The notes beneath the pieces are model-generated. The model worked only from the letters and a program-made list of their open reading frames with translations. It had not been told where the DNA came from and did no database searches. From contig NZ_JABANC010000005.1 in the NCBI RefSeq assembly GCF_012931685.1, positions 124,001 through 188,000 of the forward strand: DNA of 64,000 nt, read 5' to 3'. Below, piece after piece: positions 17,760 to 27,466 of the stretch. Positions within the stretch are counted from its first letter, which is position 1. Every line of letters starts with the position of its first letter. Made by a program: the position numbers and the translations under genes. The DNA comes from Hanstruepera ponticola. Lineage in GTDB: Bacteria; Bacteroidota; Bacteroidia; Flavobacteriales; Flavobacteriaceae.

Positions 17760-18923
17760 CTATTTTGAAGCAAACATCTTAACATCGCTTTCACTGACTT
17801 CTTTCTCTCCCAAAATGATTAAGCGCTCTACAACATTTCGCAATTCTCGAATATTTCCTGTCCAATCATACTCTTGTAACAACTTTATTGCTTTGTTTGA
17901 GAATGATTTTTTAACTGTTCCTTGCTCTTGTGCAATTTTATTTGAGAAGTATTCAACTAATAACGGTATATCCTCTCGTCTATCATTTAAAGCAGGAACT
18001 TTTATTAAAATAACCGCTAATCTATGGTATAAATCTTCACGGAAATTACCTTCTTCAATCTCCTTTTTTAAATTTTTATTAGTAGCTGCTATAACGCGAA
18101 CATCAACTTTAATATCCTTATCATTTCCAACTCGTTGGATTTTATTCTCTTGTAGTGCTCTTAATACTTTCGCTTGAGCAGAAAGACTCATGTCTCCTAT
18201 TTCATCTAAAAAAATGGTTCCACTATTAGCAGCTTCAAATTTTCCAGCACGATCTTTAACAGCACTAGTGAAGGCACCTTTAACATGGCCAAACAATTCA
18301 CTTTCAATTAATTCAGCTGGAATGGCAGCACAATTTACTTCAATTAAAGGGCCTTTTGAACGCTCACTTTTTTGGTGTAACCAATGAGCTACCAATTCCT
18401 TTCCAGTACCATTGGGACCAGTGATAAGCACGCGAGCATCGGTTTGTGCAACCTTATCAATCATACTTTTTATTTGCTCAATGGCATCACTCTTACCAAT
18501 CATTTCATAGTTTTTGCTTACTTTTTTCTTAAGCATTTTGTTTTCAACTACTAACTCTTTTCTGTCGAGTGCAATGCGAACTGTATTGAGCAAACGGTTT
18601 AAATCTGGCGGTTTTGAAATGTAATCAAAAGCTCCCAATCGCATCGTATTGACAGCCGTATCTAAATCTCCATGACCAGAAATCATGACTATTGGAATTT
18701 CAGGCTTAATTTTTTTTACAGCTTCAAGTACTTCAACGCCATCCATTTTTGGCATTTTTATGTCGCATAGTATCAAATCGTAATCTTCTTTTTTAATAGC
18801 TTCAATGCCCAAAAGACCATCTTCAGCCTCTTCAACTTGATAACTATCACTTTCTTCAGATAGAATTTTCACCAATACGCGACGGATAGCCGCCTCATCT
18901 TCAATCACTAAAATTTTAGACAT
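17760..18923 (-). CDS. Sigma-54-dependent response regulator lacking a visible DNA-binding domain
   Basis: 387 aa. A receiver domain (1-120; phosphoacceptor D54 in LILCDIKMP, K104 of ISKPP) is joined to an AAA+ domain with Walker A GPNGTGKE (169-176), sigma-54 contact loop GAFTSA (216-221, normally GAFTGA) and Walker B GTIFLDEIGD. It ends shortly after NIRELRNVVERLIILG, where NtrC family members normally continue with about 50 residues of Fis-like helix-turn-helix. So it probably activates RpoN promoters without direct DNA binding, or binds through a partner. It is the last gene of an operon with ABC exporter and MscS genes. No sensor kinase is adjacent. Confidence 0.9.
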   Translation of the reverse strand: MSKILVIEDEAAIRRVLVKILSEESDSYQVEEAEDGLLGIEAIKKEDYDLILCDIKMPKMDGVEVLEAVKKIKPEIPIVMISGHGDLDTAVNTMRLGAFDYISKPPDLNRLLNTVRIALDRKELVVENKMLKKKVSKNYEMIGKSDAIEQIKSMIDKVAQTDARVLITGPNGTGKELVAHWLHQKSERSKGPLIEVNCAAIPAELIESELFGHVKGAFTSAVKDRAGKFEAANSGTIFLDEIGDMSLSAQAKVLRALQENKIQRVGNDKDIKVDVRVIAATNKNLKKEIEEGNFREDLYHRLAVILIKVPALNDRREDIPLLVEYFSNKIAQEQGTVKKSFSNKAIKLLQEYDWTGNIRELRNVVERLIILGEKEVSESDVKMFASK

Positions 18924-18929
18924 AACTTT

Positions 18930-19817
18930 CTATTTCTTATTTTCAATAATGTGAATATCTCTTTGTGGGAACGGAATGGTAACTTTGTGCTCTCTAAACA
19001 AGCGATCAATTTCAAAACGTATATCACTTCTTGGAAATTGCGCTTTAAAACTATCGTTAATGGTAAAAATCACTTTAAAATTTAATGAGCTATCACCAAA
19101 ATCTGTAAATAAAACCGTTGGTTCTGGATAATCTATAACATCTTTATGACTATTTGCAGCTTGCAATAATAGTTTTTTCACCAATTGAACATCACTTCCA
19201 TAAGCAACACCAACTGAAACACTTTCTCTTGTTGAAACACCGTTTTGAGTCCAGTTGTATAAACTATTTGTCAAATACAGATGATTAGGTATCACAAGAA
19301 CTTTATTATCTATAGTTACAGCTCTGGTTGTACGTAATTTTATTTCTTCAACACGACCCACTTTATCTTCAATTTCGATTATATCACCTACATGAACAGA
19401 TTGGTCAATTAAAATAAAAACTCCAGAAATAATATCCTGAAAAAGCGTTTGAAGCGCAAGACCAATACCAATTAATAAAGCTGCAGAAGCTGCAAAAACA
19501 GCCGTAACATTTACACCTACAGAGTGAAATACAATAAGCATCACAATTAAGTAAACAACCCATCTGGCAAATGAAAATACTGTATTGAATTTAGCTTTAT
19601 CATCTTTTGGTAAGCTCCTAGTAAATAGTCGTTTGACTACATTTAGGATGATAGATGTTACTATATAAATTAAAACTACTAGGAAGATTAAACCAATGGT
19701 AATCTTTATAGTTTTATCTTCATTTACGTACAAAACAGTCCCAAGAAAATCAACAAAAGTCTCCCAGGCACTACTTTCCTTAACTATTTCCCCTATTTCA
19801 TTCAATTGGCTTTGCAT
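18930..19817 (-). CDS. Small-conductance mechanosensitive channel (MscS family)
   Basis: 295 aa. Three hydrophobic helices (about 35-60, 80-100, 105-135) precede the MscS beta domain; the third contains the alanine/glycine-rich pore helix (AVFAASAALLIGIGLALQTLFQDIISG). DQSVHVGDIIEIEDKVGRVEEI is the standard beta-domain signature. It releases solutes on osmotic downshock from the inner membrane. It lies between an ABC permease gene (gap 7 bp) and the sigma-54 regulator (gap 6 bp), so expression is probably linked. Confidence 0.92.
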   Translation of the reverse strand: MQSQLNEIGEIVKESSAWETFVDFLGTVLYVNEDKTIKITIGLIFLVVLIYIVTSIILNVVKRLFTRSLPKDDKAKFNTVFSFARWVVYLIVMLIVFHSVGVNVTAVFAASAALLIGIGLALQTLFQDIISGVFILIDQSVHVGDIIEIEDKVGRVEEIKLRTTRAVTIDNKVLVIPNHLYLTNSLYNWTQNGVSTRESVSVGVAYGSDVQLVKKLLLQAANSHKDVIDYPEPTVLFTDFGDSSLNFKVIFTINDSFKAQFPRSDIRFEIDRLFREHKVTIPFPQRDIHIIENKK

Positions 19818-19824
19818 GATAAGC

Positions 19825-21138
19825 TTAATATTTAATCCATTTCAAAATTTCTTTATAACTAGGTTTTTTGCCATACATTAAAATACCAACGCGGTAAATT
19901 TTAGCAGCAAACCATACTGTAAACATAAAAGTTCCAATCAACAATACCAAGGATAATAGCTGCTGCCAAATGGGTACACCAAACGGTATTCGCATGAGCA
20001 TAACTACTGGTGAGGTAAATGGTATGAAAGAAAAAACAGTTGAGACTGTACCGTGTGGATCTTCAATAACTGTAAAAATACCAATGTAAACAGCTAATAT
20101 AAGAGGCATTAGAATTGGTAGTAAAAACTGCTGTGTATCCGTTTCATTATCAACGGCTGCTCCTATAGCTGCATATAATGAACTATACAACAAATAACCA
20201 CCTATAAAAAATAAAATAAACGCAAAAATTAGGTTGGTAATTGGTAAATTATAAAAAGCAACCATAACGTTCTGCATTTCTAAAGCAACCTCATTATTAT
20301 TCATCGCCTGATTCATAATTTCCTCTTGAGGCATTTGCGATTGCATAAGATCTATCCCAAATATTGCCGATACTACCGTTAGTAACAAGCCTCCCAAAAT
20401 AATCCAAATAACAAATTGTGTAATCCCAGCTAGAGACGTTCCAATAATTTTACCCAGCATCAATTGAACAGGTTTTACCGAAGAAATAATGACTTCTATA
20501 ATACGACTGGTCTTCTCTTCAATAACACTGCGCATAATCATATTGCCATAAATAATGATAAACATAAAGAGCAAATATCCTGCCGCACCTCCAAAGGCCA
20601 ATTTAATGATACTATCAATTTTCGATGTTTTTTCACCAGCAAAACTCTCTTGGGCAATATCCACCTTAACATCAGCAGCCTTTATTTTTTCAATATTAAC
20701 ACCTACACTTTCTAGCTTTAAATCGGTTAAGTGTCTTTCCAAAACACTTTCTAAATCAGACATCAAGCCTATGGATGGTGATTCTTCGGAATAAAATTTT
20801 ATAGAATTAGCTACGTCATCAATCTTGTTATGATTTTCAATATGCAGAAGACCGTAACTTTGTTGCTCTTTTACAATTTCCTTGGCATCATTAAGTGAGA
20901 GACCATTAAGAACTGTATATTTAATATTATCTGAATCTTTAAAAACAGCGCTTAACAAACCTGATTCATCTAAAATTGAAATATTTCGTTCGGAGTTATT
21001 ATTCAGTTGAGACAAATAAGCAACAACAGCTATAAGCGCAATCATGATGACTGGACTCAAGATAGTCATAACCAAAAATGATTTGTTTTTAACTTTAGTT
21101 AAATACTCGCGCTTAATTATCAGTGGTAAGTGGTTCAT
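19825..21138 (-). CDS. ABC-2 type transporter permease (NatB-like)
   Basis: 437 aa. One N-terminal membrane helix (about 22-42), a roughly 130-residue extracytoplasmic domain, then five or six helices from about 180 onward, with the conserved MRSVIEEKTSRIIEVIISSVKPVQLMLGKI coupling segment (written here in part). This is the NatB/ABC-2 exporter arrangement. It begins two bases after the ATPase gene. Known relatives export sodium or drugs; the substrate here is unknown. Confidence 0.9.
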   Translation of the reverse strand: MNHLPLIIKREYLTKVKNKSFLVMTILSPVIMIALIAVVAYLSQLNNNSERNISILDESGLLSAVFKDSDNIKYTVLNGLSLNDAKEIVKEQQSYGLLHIENHNKIDDVANSIKFYSEESPSIGLMSDLESVLERHLTDLKLESVGVNIEKIKAADVKVDIAQESFAGEKTSKIDSIIKLAFGGAAGYLLFMFIIIYGNMIMRSVIEEKTSRIIEVIISSVKPVQLMLGKIIGTSLAGITQFVIWIILGGLLLTVVSAIFGIDLMQSQMPQEEIMNQAMNNNEVALEMQNVMVAFYNLPITNLIFAFILFFIGGYLLYSSLYAAIGAAVDNETDTQQFLLPILMPLILAVYIGIFTVIEDPHGTVSTVFSFIPFTSPVVMLMRIPFGVPIWQQLLSLVLLIGTFMFTVWFAAKIYRVGILMYGKKPSYKEILKWIKY

Positions 21139-21140
21139 AC

Positions 21141-22067
21141 TTAATTATTCTTTACTGCTTGAATAAAAATATCATTTGCCGAAGGCACCAATTCTACAAA
21201 ATGAGATACTTCGCCTTTGGAGGTTAAATAACTCAACAAATCATTTGCTGTATGCATTTCTTGCAGCTTAACATTGAGTTTGAGTTCATCACCAATTGTT
21301 TTAAAATTTGCTGGAGACACGGTGAATTTTTCAGCCATTTCTCTTTGTAATTGTCTATCATCAGGCGTACGAATACCAATCTCGTAAGTATTTGTTTTGT
21401 AAGCCCTTTTTATATCAATTAGTTTCCCATCTAATATCTTGTTAGATTGATGTATGAGAGCAATATGGTCGCATAACTCTTCAACAGATTCCATGCGATG
21501 AGTTGAAAAAATAACGGTAGCACCTTCTTCTTTTAATCTTAAAATTTCATCTTTTATTAAATTGGCATTAATAGGATCAAAACCTGAAAAAGGTTCATCA
21601 AAAATCAATAGTTTTGGTTGGTGCAATACAGTTACCACAAATTGAATTTTTTGAGCCATCCCTTTTGATAACTCTTGGATTTTTTTATTCCACCAATCGC
21701 CAATTTCCAACCTTTCAAACCAATACTTTAAACGTGTTTTGGCCTCACTCTTGCTTAAGCCTTTCAATTGTGCCAAATACAAAGCTTGCTCACCCACTTT
21801 CATGGATTTATACAAACCACGCTCTTCAGGCAAATAACCAATATCCCTAACATGATGGGGTTGCAACGCCTCATTATCCAAAATAACATGACCAGTATCT
21901 GGCATGGTGATTTGATTAATAACTCGAATAAGTGTTGTTTTCCCTGCTCCATTTGGTCCTAAAAGTCCAAAAATACTGCCTTTAGGAACAGCAATCGAAA
22001 CATTATTTAAAGCAGTGAAATTTCCAAATTTTTTTGAAATATGGTGCGCTTCCAATAAGTTATTCAT
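21141..22067 (-). CDS. ABC transporter ATP-binding protein (NatA-like)
   Basis: 308 aa. Walker A GPNGAGKTT, a LSKGMAQK signature, Walker B LLIFDEPF and the switch histidine in STHRMESVEEL are all present. The last about 90 residues form the DUF4162-type C-terminal domain common in ABC-2 exporters. It energises the permease encoded next and starts a four-gene operon ending in the sigma-54 regulator. Confidence 0.93.
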   Translation of the reverse strand: MNNLLEAHHISKKFGNFTALNNVSIAVPKGSIFGLLGPNGAGKTTLIRVINQITMPDTGHVILDNEALQPHHVRDIGYLPEERGLYKSMKVGEQALYLAQLKGLSKSEAKTRLKYWFERLEIGDWWNKKIQELSKGMAQKIQFVVTVLHQPKLLIFDEPFSGFDPINANLIKDEILRLKEEGATVIFSTHRMESVEELCDHIALIHQSNKILDGKLIDIKRAYKTNTYEIGIRTPDDRQLQREMAEKFTVSPANFKTIGDELKLNVKLQEMHTANDLLSYLTSKGEVSHFVELVPSANDIFIQAVKNN

Positions 22068-22367
22068 ACTTATTTTAGTATTGAAATTTGTTTGATGTAA
22101 ATATATTAAATGAAAGCTGTAAACCGAACTTATTTATGCTTTAATTGGGTAGCTTAAAAAAACAAAACCCATCCTAAAAAATTAATTTAAGGATGGGAAA
22201 AAATTGCTATGAAAAAGAAAAATTACCACTATTATAGAATAGTGATAATCAAATATAGTATTATTTTCTTAAATACCTCTAAAAAGTAAGGAAATATATT
22301 TGGATTTAATTTTAAAAATCCTTTCAAAACCTAGTCTATCAAAGAGTTGCAGGATTTTTTATTTATT
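22068..22367. other. Gene-free interval with two hairpins
   Basis: This 300-bp AT-rich stretch lies between dnaJ and the ABC operon, both on the minus strand. It holds the dnaJ terminator (22168-22197) and a second perfect 7-bp hairpin at 22227-22244 (CACTATT, loop ATAG, AATAGTG) without a U run. No coding frame or clear TAnnTTTG motif before the ABC operon is seen, so the operon promoter may be sigma-54-type or weak. Confidence 0.4.
22168..22197 (-). terminator. Probable intrinsic terminator of grpE-dnaJ
   Basis: CCCATCCT (22168-22175) pairs with AGGATGGG (22190-22197) around a 14-nt AT-rich loop that can itself pair. On the minus strand it is followed by TTTTGTTTTTTT. It lies 170 bp past the dnaJ stop, rather far, so the transcript would carry a long 3' end. 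Confidence 0.65.
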
Positions 22368-23498
22368 TTAAGAAAACATATCTTTTACTTTCTCAAAAAA
22401 AGATTTGTCAGAACTTTCTGGTTTAGGTGCAAAATGCTCATCCTCCTTATTAGATTCAAAAAAGTCTTTTTGTTGCTTATTTAAAGTTTTTGGTGTCCAT
22501 ACATTTACGTGAACTAGTAAATCCCCTTTTCCATAACCATTTATTGAAGGAATTCCTTTTCCACGTAATCTTAATATTTTACCAGATTGTACTCCCGCTT
22601 CAATTTTAATACGAACCTTTCCAGTTACCGTATCAATCTCTTTTGACGTTCCCAATACAGCATCAGGTAAACTTATGTATAGATCATAATGTAAATTATC
22701 ACCTTCACGCTGCAAGGTTGCGTGGTTTTCTTCTTCAATAGCCACAAGTAAATCCCCTGAAATGCCATTTCCTAGCGCATCATTACCTTTACCTGTGACT
22801 TTCAACTGCATACCATCAACAACACCAGCTGGAATTTTAATTGAAACGGTCTCCTCTTTTACAATCAAACCTTGAGCATCTGCATCATTTGGTTTTTTAT
22901 CAATAGTCTGACCTGCTCCGCCACATGTGTTACAAGTAGTTGCCGTTTGCATACGCCCTAAAATAGTATTGGTCACTCGTGTTACTTGACCAGAGCCATT
23001 ACAAGTAGGACACGTTCTATACGTAGTACCAGATGCCTGAACTTTACGTCTGACCTTTACTTTCTTCTCAACACCATTAGCAATTTCTTCTAATGATAAT
23101 TTGACTCGAATACGCAGATTACTTCCTTTCATACGACGTTGACCACCACCGCCAAATCCACCGCCAAAACCAGAGAATCCACCGCCTCCGCCAAATGCTC
23201 CTCCAAAAATATCACCAAACTGACTGAAAATATCATCCATGTTCATACTTCCACCACCAAAACCACCTGCACCATCAAAAGCCTGATGTCCAAATTGGTC
23301 ATAACGTGATTTTTTGTCAGCATTACTTAAAACTTCGTAAGCTTCGGCAGCTTCTTTAAACTTAGTTTCAGCTTCTTTATCATCTGGATTTTTATCAGGA
23401 TGATATTTCAATGCCATCTTCCGGTAGGCCTTTTTTATTTCTGCTGCACTTGCATTTTTATCAATACCTAATATGTCGTAATAATCTCTCTTTGCCAT
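22368..23498 (-). CDS. dnaJ: Chaperone DnaJ with reduced zinc-finger region
   Basis: 376 aa. J domain with HPD at 33-35, a Gly/Phe-rich region (about 76-120), then the client-binding C-terminal domains. DnaJ stimulates DnaK ATPase and delivers unfolded clients. The zinc-finger region holds only two CxxCxGxG motifs (C163/C166 and C189/C192), aligning with motifs 2 and 3 of E. coli DnaJ; motifs 1 and 4 are replaced by Cys-free sequence ([12 protein letters not shown] and [11 protein letters not shown]). So zinc site II seems kept and site I lost. It is four bases downstream of grpE in one operon. Confidence 0.95.
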   Translation of the reverse strand: MAKRDYYDILGIDKNASAAEIKKAYRKMALKYHPDKNPDDKEAETKFKEAAEAYEVLSNADKKSRYDQFGHQAFDGAGGFGGGSMNMDDIFSQFGDIFGGAFGGGGGFSGFGGGFGGGGQRRMKGSNLRIRVKLSLEEIANGVEKKVKVRRKVQASGTTYRTCPTCNGSGQVTRVTNTILGRMQTATTCNTCGGAGQTIDKKPNDADAQGLIVKEETVSIKIPAGVVDGMQLKVTGKGNDALGNGISGDLLVAIEEENHATLQREGDNLHYDLYISLPDAVLGTSKEIDTVTGKVRIKIEAGVQSGKILRLRGKGIPSINGYGKGDLLVHVNVWTPKTLNKQQKDFFESNKEDEHFAPKPESSDKSFFEKVKDMFS

Positions 23499-23502
23499 AC
23501 TT

Positions 23503-24030
23503 TTATTGTCCTATAACTACTTTTGGAAATCTTATTATTTTTTCTCCTAATTGATATCCTTTTTCTACCACATCAATTATTTTGCCTTTTAAATCATCAC
23601 TTGGAGCTGGTATTTGAGTAATGGCTTCATGTGAATCAGCATTAAAGTCATCTCCTTTTGAAATTTTTATAGCCTTTAATCCTTTTTGTTCAAGCGTTGT
23701 CATGAGTTTTTGATATATCAACAACACACCTTTGCGCAATTCTTCGGCTTCTTTATCTTCTTCAATATGATTTAAGGCACGTTCAAAATCATCTAAAACA
23801 GGTAACATAGCCAACATGACCTCCTCGTTTGCCGTTTTAAACAAATCTATACGTTCTTTGGCAGTACGTCTCTTATAATTTTCGAATTCAGCAAACAATC
23901 GTAAAAACTTATCTTTTTCTTGTTGTAAGGATTCTGACAACTGTTCTTCAGCTGTCAATTCATCTTTTTCCATGACTTGCTCATCAATCTGCTCTGATGT
24001 TGCTGTTTCTTTTTTATCTTTTTTACTCAT
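23503..24030 (-). CDS. grpE: Nucleotide exchange factor GrpE
   Basis: 175 aa. An acidic, probably disordered N-terminus is followed by a long coiled coil ([22 protein letters not shown]) and the C-terminal beta domain ending [17 protein letters not shown], both standard for GrpE. It releases ADP from DnaK. First gene of the grpE-dnaJ operon, with a good promoter 38 bp upstream; dnaK is not in the window. Confidence 0.96.
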   Translation of the reverse strand: MSKKDKKETATSEQIDEQVMEKDELTAEEQLSESLQQEKDKFLRLFAEFENYKRRTAKERIDLFKTANEEVMLAMLPVLDDFERALNHIEEDKEAEELRKGVLLIYQKLMTTLEQKGLKAIKISKGDDFNADSHEAITQIPAPSDDLKGKIIDVVEKGYQLGEKIIRFPKVVIGQ

Positions 24031-24067
24031 TGCGGTACTTCAATTATTTTAACTCTAAAAATGATGG

Positions 24068-24100
24068 CAAAAGTACTGCCATTATTATTAAAATGTCAAA
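24068..24100 (-). promoter_or_regulatory. Promoter of grpE-dnaJ
   Basis: On the minus strand TTTG (from plus CAAA at 24097-24100), 21 bp, then TACTTTTG (plus CAAAAGTA at 24068-24075). This is near the Bacteroidota TTTG-N19-TAnnTTTG consensus. No CIRCE-like inverted repeat is visible. Confidence 0.6.
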
Positions 24101-24154
24101 ATGTCATCAATTATTTTTTAAGTTTTTTTTATATAAATGTCATCAACAATTGTT

Positions 24155-24162
24155 TATTTTTG
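24155..24162 (+). promoter_or_regulatory. -7 promoter element of the YceI gene
   Basis: TATTTTTG matches TAnnTTTG and lies 26 bp before the start codon. No clear -33 element. Confidence 0.45.
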
Positions 24163-24188
24163 TTGCTTAACACTAAAAGAAAATTATT

Positions 24189-24848
24189 ATGACTAAAAGT
24201 TTTTTAAAATTTGCTGGAATAGCATTATTTGCTCTAGCATTGACAAATTGTAAAGATAAAGCTAAAGAAGCTGAAACAACAGCTGCTGAAGAAACTGCTG
24301 AAACAACGGCTGTTTCTACAAAATATATTGCAGAAGCTGATAATTCAACTATTATGTGGAAAGGTTTTAAACCAACCGGAACACATACAGGAACAATTGC
24401 TATTGAAAGTGGTGTTTTAACTATGAATGGTGACGCCGTTGAAAGTGGTACTTTTTTAATTGATATGAGTTCTATTACTGTAACGGATATTCCTGTTGAA
24501 GAAGAAAGCCATGCCAAATTAACTGGTCATTTAAAAAGTGATGACTTTTTTGATGTTGAAAAATACCCAACGTCAGCATTTAATGTAACTGCTTTTGAAA
24601 TGAAGGATGGTAAAGGTATGTTATCTGGAAACTTAAAAATGAAAGATGCTGAAAACAATATCACAATCCCAGTAAACATAACTGAAAATGGTGATACCTT
24701 AACTTTAACAAGCGAAACGTTTACAATTGACCGTTCAAAATGGAATGTAAAATATGGTTCAAAGTCATTCTTTGATGATTTAGGTGATAAATTTATTAAT
24801 GATGAATTTGAATTACAAATTACATTAGTTGCCAATGAGCAATCTTAA
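24189..24848 (+). CDS. YceI-family lipoprotein
   Basis: 219 aa. A signal peptide ends in LTNC, giving a lipoprotein, followed by an Ala/Glu/Thr-rich linker (residues about 20-45) and a YceI lipocalin-like barrel (NSTIMWKGFKPTGTHTGTI, then GHLKSDDFFDVEKYPTSAFN and FTIDRSKWNVKYGS). YceI proteins bind isoprenoid-type lipids in the periplasm; the role is unclear. It is monocistronic, with its own promoter motif and a strong terminator. Confidence 0.9.
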   Translation: MTKSFLKFAGIALFALALTNCKDKAKEAETTAAEETAETTAVSTKYIAEADNSTIMWKGFKPTGTHTGTIAIESGVLTMNGDAVESGTFLIDMSSITVTDIPVEEESHAKLTGHLKSDDFFDVEKYPTSAFNVTAFEMKDGKGMLSGNLKMKDAENNITIPVNITENGDTLTLTSETFTIDRSKWNVKYGSKSFFDDLGDKFINDEFELQITLVANEQS

Positions 24849-24871
24849 GTAATTTTTAATTATTGATATTA

Positions 24872-24899
24872 AGCCGTTTCTGTTGAAGCGGCTTTTTTT
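24872..24899 (+). terminator. Intrinsic terminator of the YceI gene
   Basis: AGCCGTTTC (24872-24880), loop TGTT, GAAGCGGCT (24885-24893) with one G-U pair, then a run of seven T. Confidence 0.85.
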
Positions 24900-24941
24900 G
24901 TTTCAATTTATATTTTATCATTTAAAACCATTCAGGTTAAT

Positions 24942-24949
24942 TACCTTTG
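24942..24949 (+). promoter_or_regulatory. -7 promoter element of the DEAD-box helicase gene
   Basis: TACCTTTG matches TAnnTTTG and lies 16 bp before the start codon. Confidence 0.5.
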
Positions 24950-24965
24950 TTATAAATATCAGCCT

Positions 24966-26207
24966 ATGTCTTTTAGCAATTTACAACTTATTGACCCACT
25001 ATTAAAAGCTATAGAAGAGCAACAATACCATGTTCCAACTGAAGTTCAAAAGCAAACCATTCCTGCAATTTTAGAGCAGCGAGATGTTATTGTTTCGGCA
25101 CAAACAGGCACAGGTAAAACTGCGGCATTTGCGTTACCATTATTGCAACTATTATTTAAAAATCAAGACGCTCCAAAAGGTGCGAAAACAATAAAAGCAC
25201 TAGTTGTTAGTCCAACACGTGAACTAGCCTTACAAATAGGCAACAATTTTAAGGCCTATGCCAGACATACCAATTTAAGAACAACTGTAATTTTTGGTGG
25301 TATTTCAGATAAACCACAAATTGATGTGCTAACAAAAGGGGTTGATATATTGGTAGCAACACCAGGCAGGTTAATTGATTTACAAAAACAGGATATTGTT
25401 AATTTAGAAAATGTTGAAATACTAGTTATAGATGAAGCTGATTTGATGCTTGATATGGGTTTTATTGATGATGTAAAAACCATTGAACAATCATGTCCAA
25501 ATAACAAACAAACCCTTTTATTCTCGGCTACCATACCGTTTAAGGTTGAACAATTAGCCAATACTATTTTAAAAAACCCTAAACGTATAGAAGTTGCTAA
25601 TACATCTTTAGCTGCAAAAACTATCAATCAGGTTTTATATTATGTCCCGAAACGCAATAAAATGGAATTGTGTTTGCACTTACTTCGAAATGAGATTAAA
25701 GGCAGCATATTAATTTTTAGACGTACAAAATTTGGGGTTGACAAACTAGAAAAAACCTTAACCAAAAACGGTTATAATGTAGAAACGTTGCATGGTGATA
25801 AATCGCAAACTGATAGACAAACTGCTTTAAAAAAGTTCAAAAACAATATGGTCAATATTCTCATTGCTACTGATGTTGCAGCAAGAGGTATTGATATTGA
25901 CGATTTGGATGCCGTGATTAACTTTGATTTACCTAACATTTCAGAAACCTATGTACACAGAATTGGCAGAACTGGTCGAGCTGGTAATAGTGGTATGGCT
26001 TACTCAATGTGCTCTGCAGATGAAAAAGCATATGTAAAAACAATACAGCAACTCATTCAAAAAGAAATTCCTGTTGAAGAAAACCACCCGTATCCATTAG
26101 ATCCTCAAGCTAAAGCTATTGTTCACAAGTCCAAACAAACTGGTAGTAAACACAAAAAGGGTAGAAAAAGTAAAGCCTCAAAAAAGAAAAAAAGACGCTG
26201 GTATTAA
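24966..26207 (+). CDS. DEAD-box ATP-dependent RNA helicase (RhlE-like)
   Basis: 413 aa. All helicase motifs are visible in order: Q motif (VPTEVQKQTIP), I AQTGTGKT, Ia PTRELA, TPGR, II DEAD, III SAT, V ATDVAARGID and VI HRIGRTGRAG. A lysine/arginine-rich tail (KHKKGRKSKASKKKKRRW) likely binds RNA. Such proteins remodel RNA in ribosome assembly or cold adaptation. The length and basic tail fit the RhlE subgroup. Monocistronic. Confidence 0.93.
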   Translation: MSFSNLQLIDPLLKAIEEQQYHVPTEVQKQTIPAILEQRDVIVSAQTGTGKTAAFALPLLQLLFKNQDAPKGAKTIKALVVSPTRELALQIGNNFKAYARHTNLRTTVIFGGISDKPQIDVLTKGVDILVATPGRLIDLQKQDIVNLENVEILVIDEADLMLDMGFIDDVKTIEQSCPNNKQTLLFSATIPFKVEQLANTILKNPKRIEVANTSLAAKTINQVLYYVPKRNKMELCLHLLRNEIKGSILIFRRTKFGVDKLEKTLTKNGYNVETLHGDKSQTDRQTALKKFKNNMVNILIATDVAARGIDIDDLDAVINFDLPNISETYVHRIGRTGRAGNSGMAYSMCSADEKAYVKTIQQLIQKEIPVEENHPYPLDPQAKAIVHKSKQTGSKHKKGRKSKASKKKKRRWY

Positions 26208-26214
26208 AAAAGAA

Positions 26215-26285
26215 AACCTTTTGGCTTTTTAAATACCAAAAGGTTCTCACGTTTAGTGTTGTTACGCCCTAACGTAACGGTTTTT
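26215..26285 (+). terminator. Two hairpins downstream of the helicase gene
   Basis: First, a perfect 10-bp stem AACCTTTTGG (26215-26224) and CCAAAAGGTT (26236-26245). Second, GTTACG (26261-26266) and CGTAAC (26273-26278) followed by GG and five T. The second is the better plus-strand terminator; the pair separates the helicase from the convergent lipoprotein gene. Confidence 0.65.
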
Positions 26286-26298
26286 GATTAATAGCTCA

Positions 26299-27306
26299 CT
26301 AAAAATCTGTTGTTATAGCACTTGCACCAGGAAAATCATGACTATGAGTTGGCTCACAGTTACAATTATCTGATGGTATATCAAATACCAAGAATTTTTG
26401 TTGTGCGCGTTCTGCTACGTAAATAGCTCCCTCTTGAGCACGCACAACAACATCAACAGGATTACCTAATTGCGTTAAATCGCCTTCTATTCTTATCTGG
26501 TCTGATAAACTTATAGTTCCACCATCACCAGCTTGCATAAACTTGTTTTTAAAATCGGTAATAACTACTAGCGCACCATCATCTGGAGAACCAGCTGAAC
26601 CGATATCAGTCAAAACCATAATATCTGAAGCTTCATCATAATTTAAACCATGTGTACGAACCAAACCTTCAATGGCTACTTCACTTGTAGCAGGTAGATC
26701 TCCACTAGGCGCATTATGGAAGTTTTCAAAATATGCCAAAATATTGCTTACATCTTCAATTGCCCAAAGATCTTTACCTGTAGCTTGAATTCCCCAAACT
26801 TCAAATCCAACATTATACTGTCTAAAATCATTTATCTGTCTCGTATTTACATGATAGCTTATTAACTTACCAGGTGTTACATCATCAACCACTACCACTT
26901 TATTATTATAAAATGTAGCCTCACGACCATTGGTAAATGTAGAGGGTCCCATGGCAGTTGGCATAGCCATATCACCACCCATGGTATTACTAATATTTGA
27001 TAAAGCAACCAATTTAGAATCGCTTCTGTTTACATGATAAATAGCATCGCGGCTTCCATCATATACAACACCATCAGCATCTGCATATGGGAGACCAATC
27101 ATTCTTGATGATCCATTTTCAATATTATAAATACCTAATATTCCTGATGTATTTGAAGAAACATAAACTGAATTTCCTGTTTTTACACCTTTTCTTAAGT
27201 TTGAAGCATTAGTAGGTTCTTGGTTTACTGAATCTATTGATTCTGTTTCGCAACTAGTTACAAAACATAGCGTAAGGGCACACGTGAATAAAATTAATTT
27301 TTTCAT
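26299..27306 (-). CDS. Beta-propeller-like lipoprotein of unknown function
   Basis: 335 aa. A lipoprotein signal ends in VTSC. The body is a series of short beta-rich repeats (SVYVSSNTSGILGIYNIENG, GVVYDGSRDAIYHVNRSD, GVEVWGIQ-type and DVVVRAQEGAIYVAERA-type strands) that suggest an NHL/SMP-30-like propeller. The tail CNCEPTHSH is rich in Cys and His and might bind metal. No catalytic residues can be assigned. Monocistronic and convergent with the helicase gene. Confidence 0.6.
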   Translation of the reverse strand: MKKLILFTCALTLCFVTSCETESIDSVNQEPTNASNLRKGVKTGNSVYVSSNTSGILGIYNIENGSSRMIGLPYADADGVVYDGSRDAIYHVNRSDSKLVALSNISNTMGGDMAMPTAMGPSTFTNGREATFYNNKVVVVDDVTPGKLISYHVNTRQINDFRQYNVGFEVWGIQATGKDLWAIEDVSNILAYFENFHNAPSGDLPATSEVAIEGLVRTHGLNYDEASDIMVLTDIGSAGSPDDGALVVITDFKNKFMQAGDGGTISLSDQIRIEGDLTQLGNPVDVVVRAQEGAIYVAERAQQKFLVFDIPSDNCNCEPTHSHDFPGASAITTDF

Positions 27307-27466
27307 AATGTTTGGTTTTTAGGATTAATAATTAATCTGGTAATAAATACCATTGCAAACACTTACGAAGAAAATGGCTTGAGGGTTTTAAAAAAGGGTG
27401 ATTATTTTTTAAAACAACGAGAAAAGCACTGTAAACAAAGAGGAAAACGATAAAAATTAATTACCA

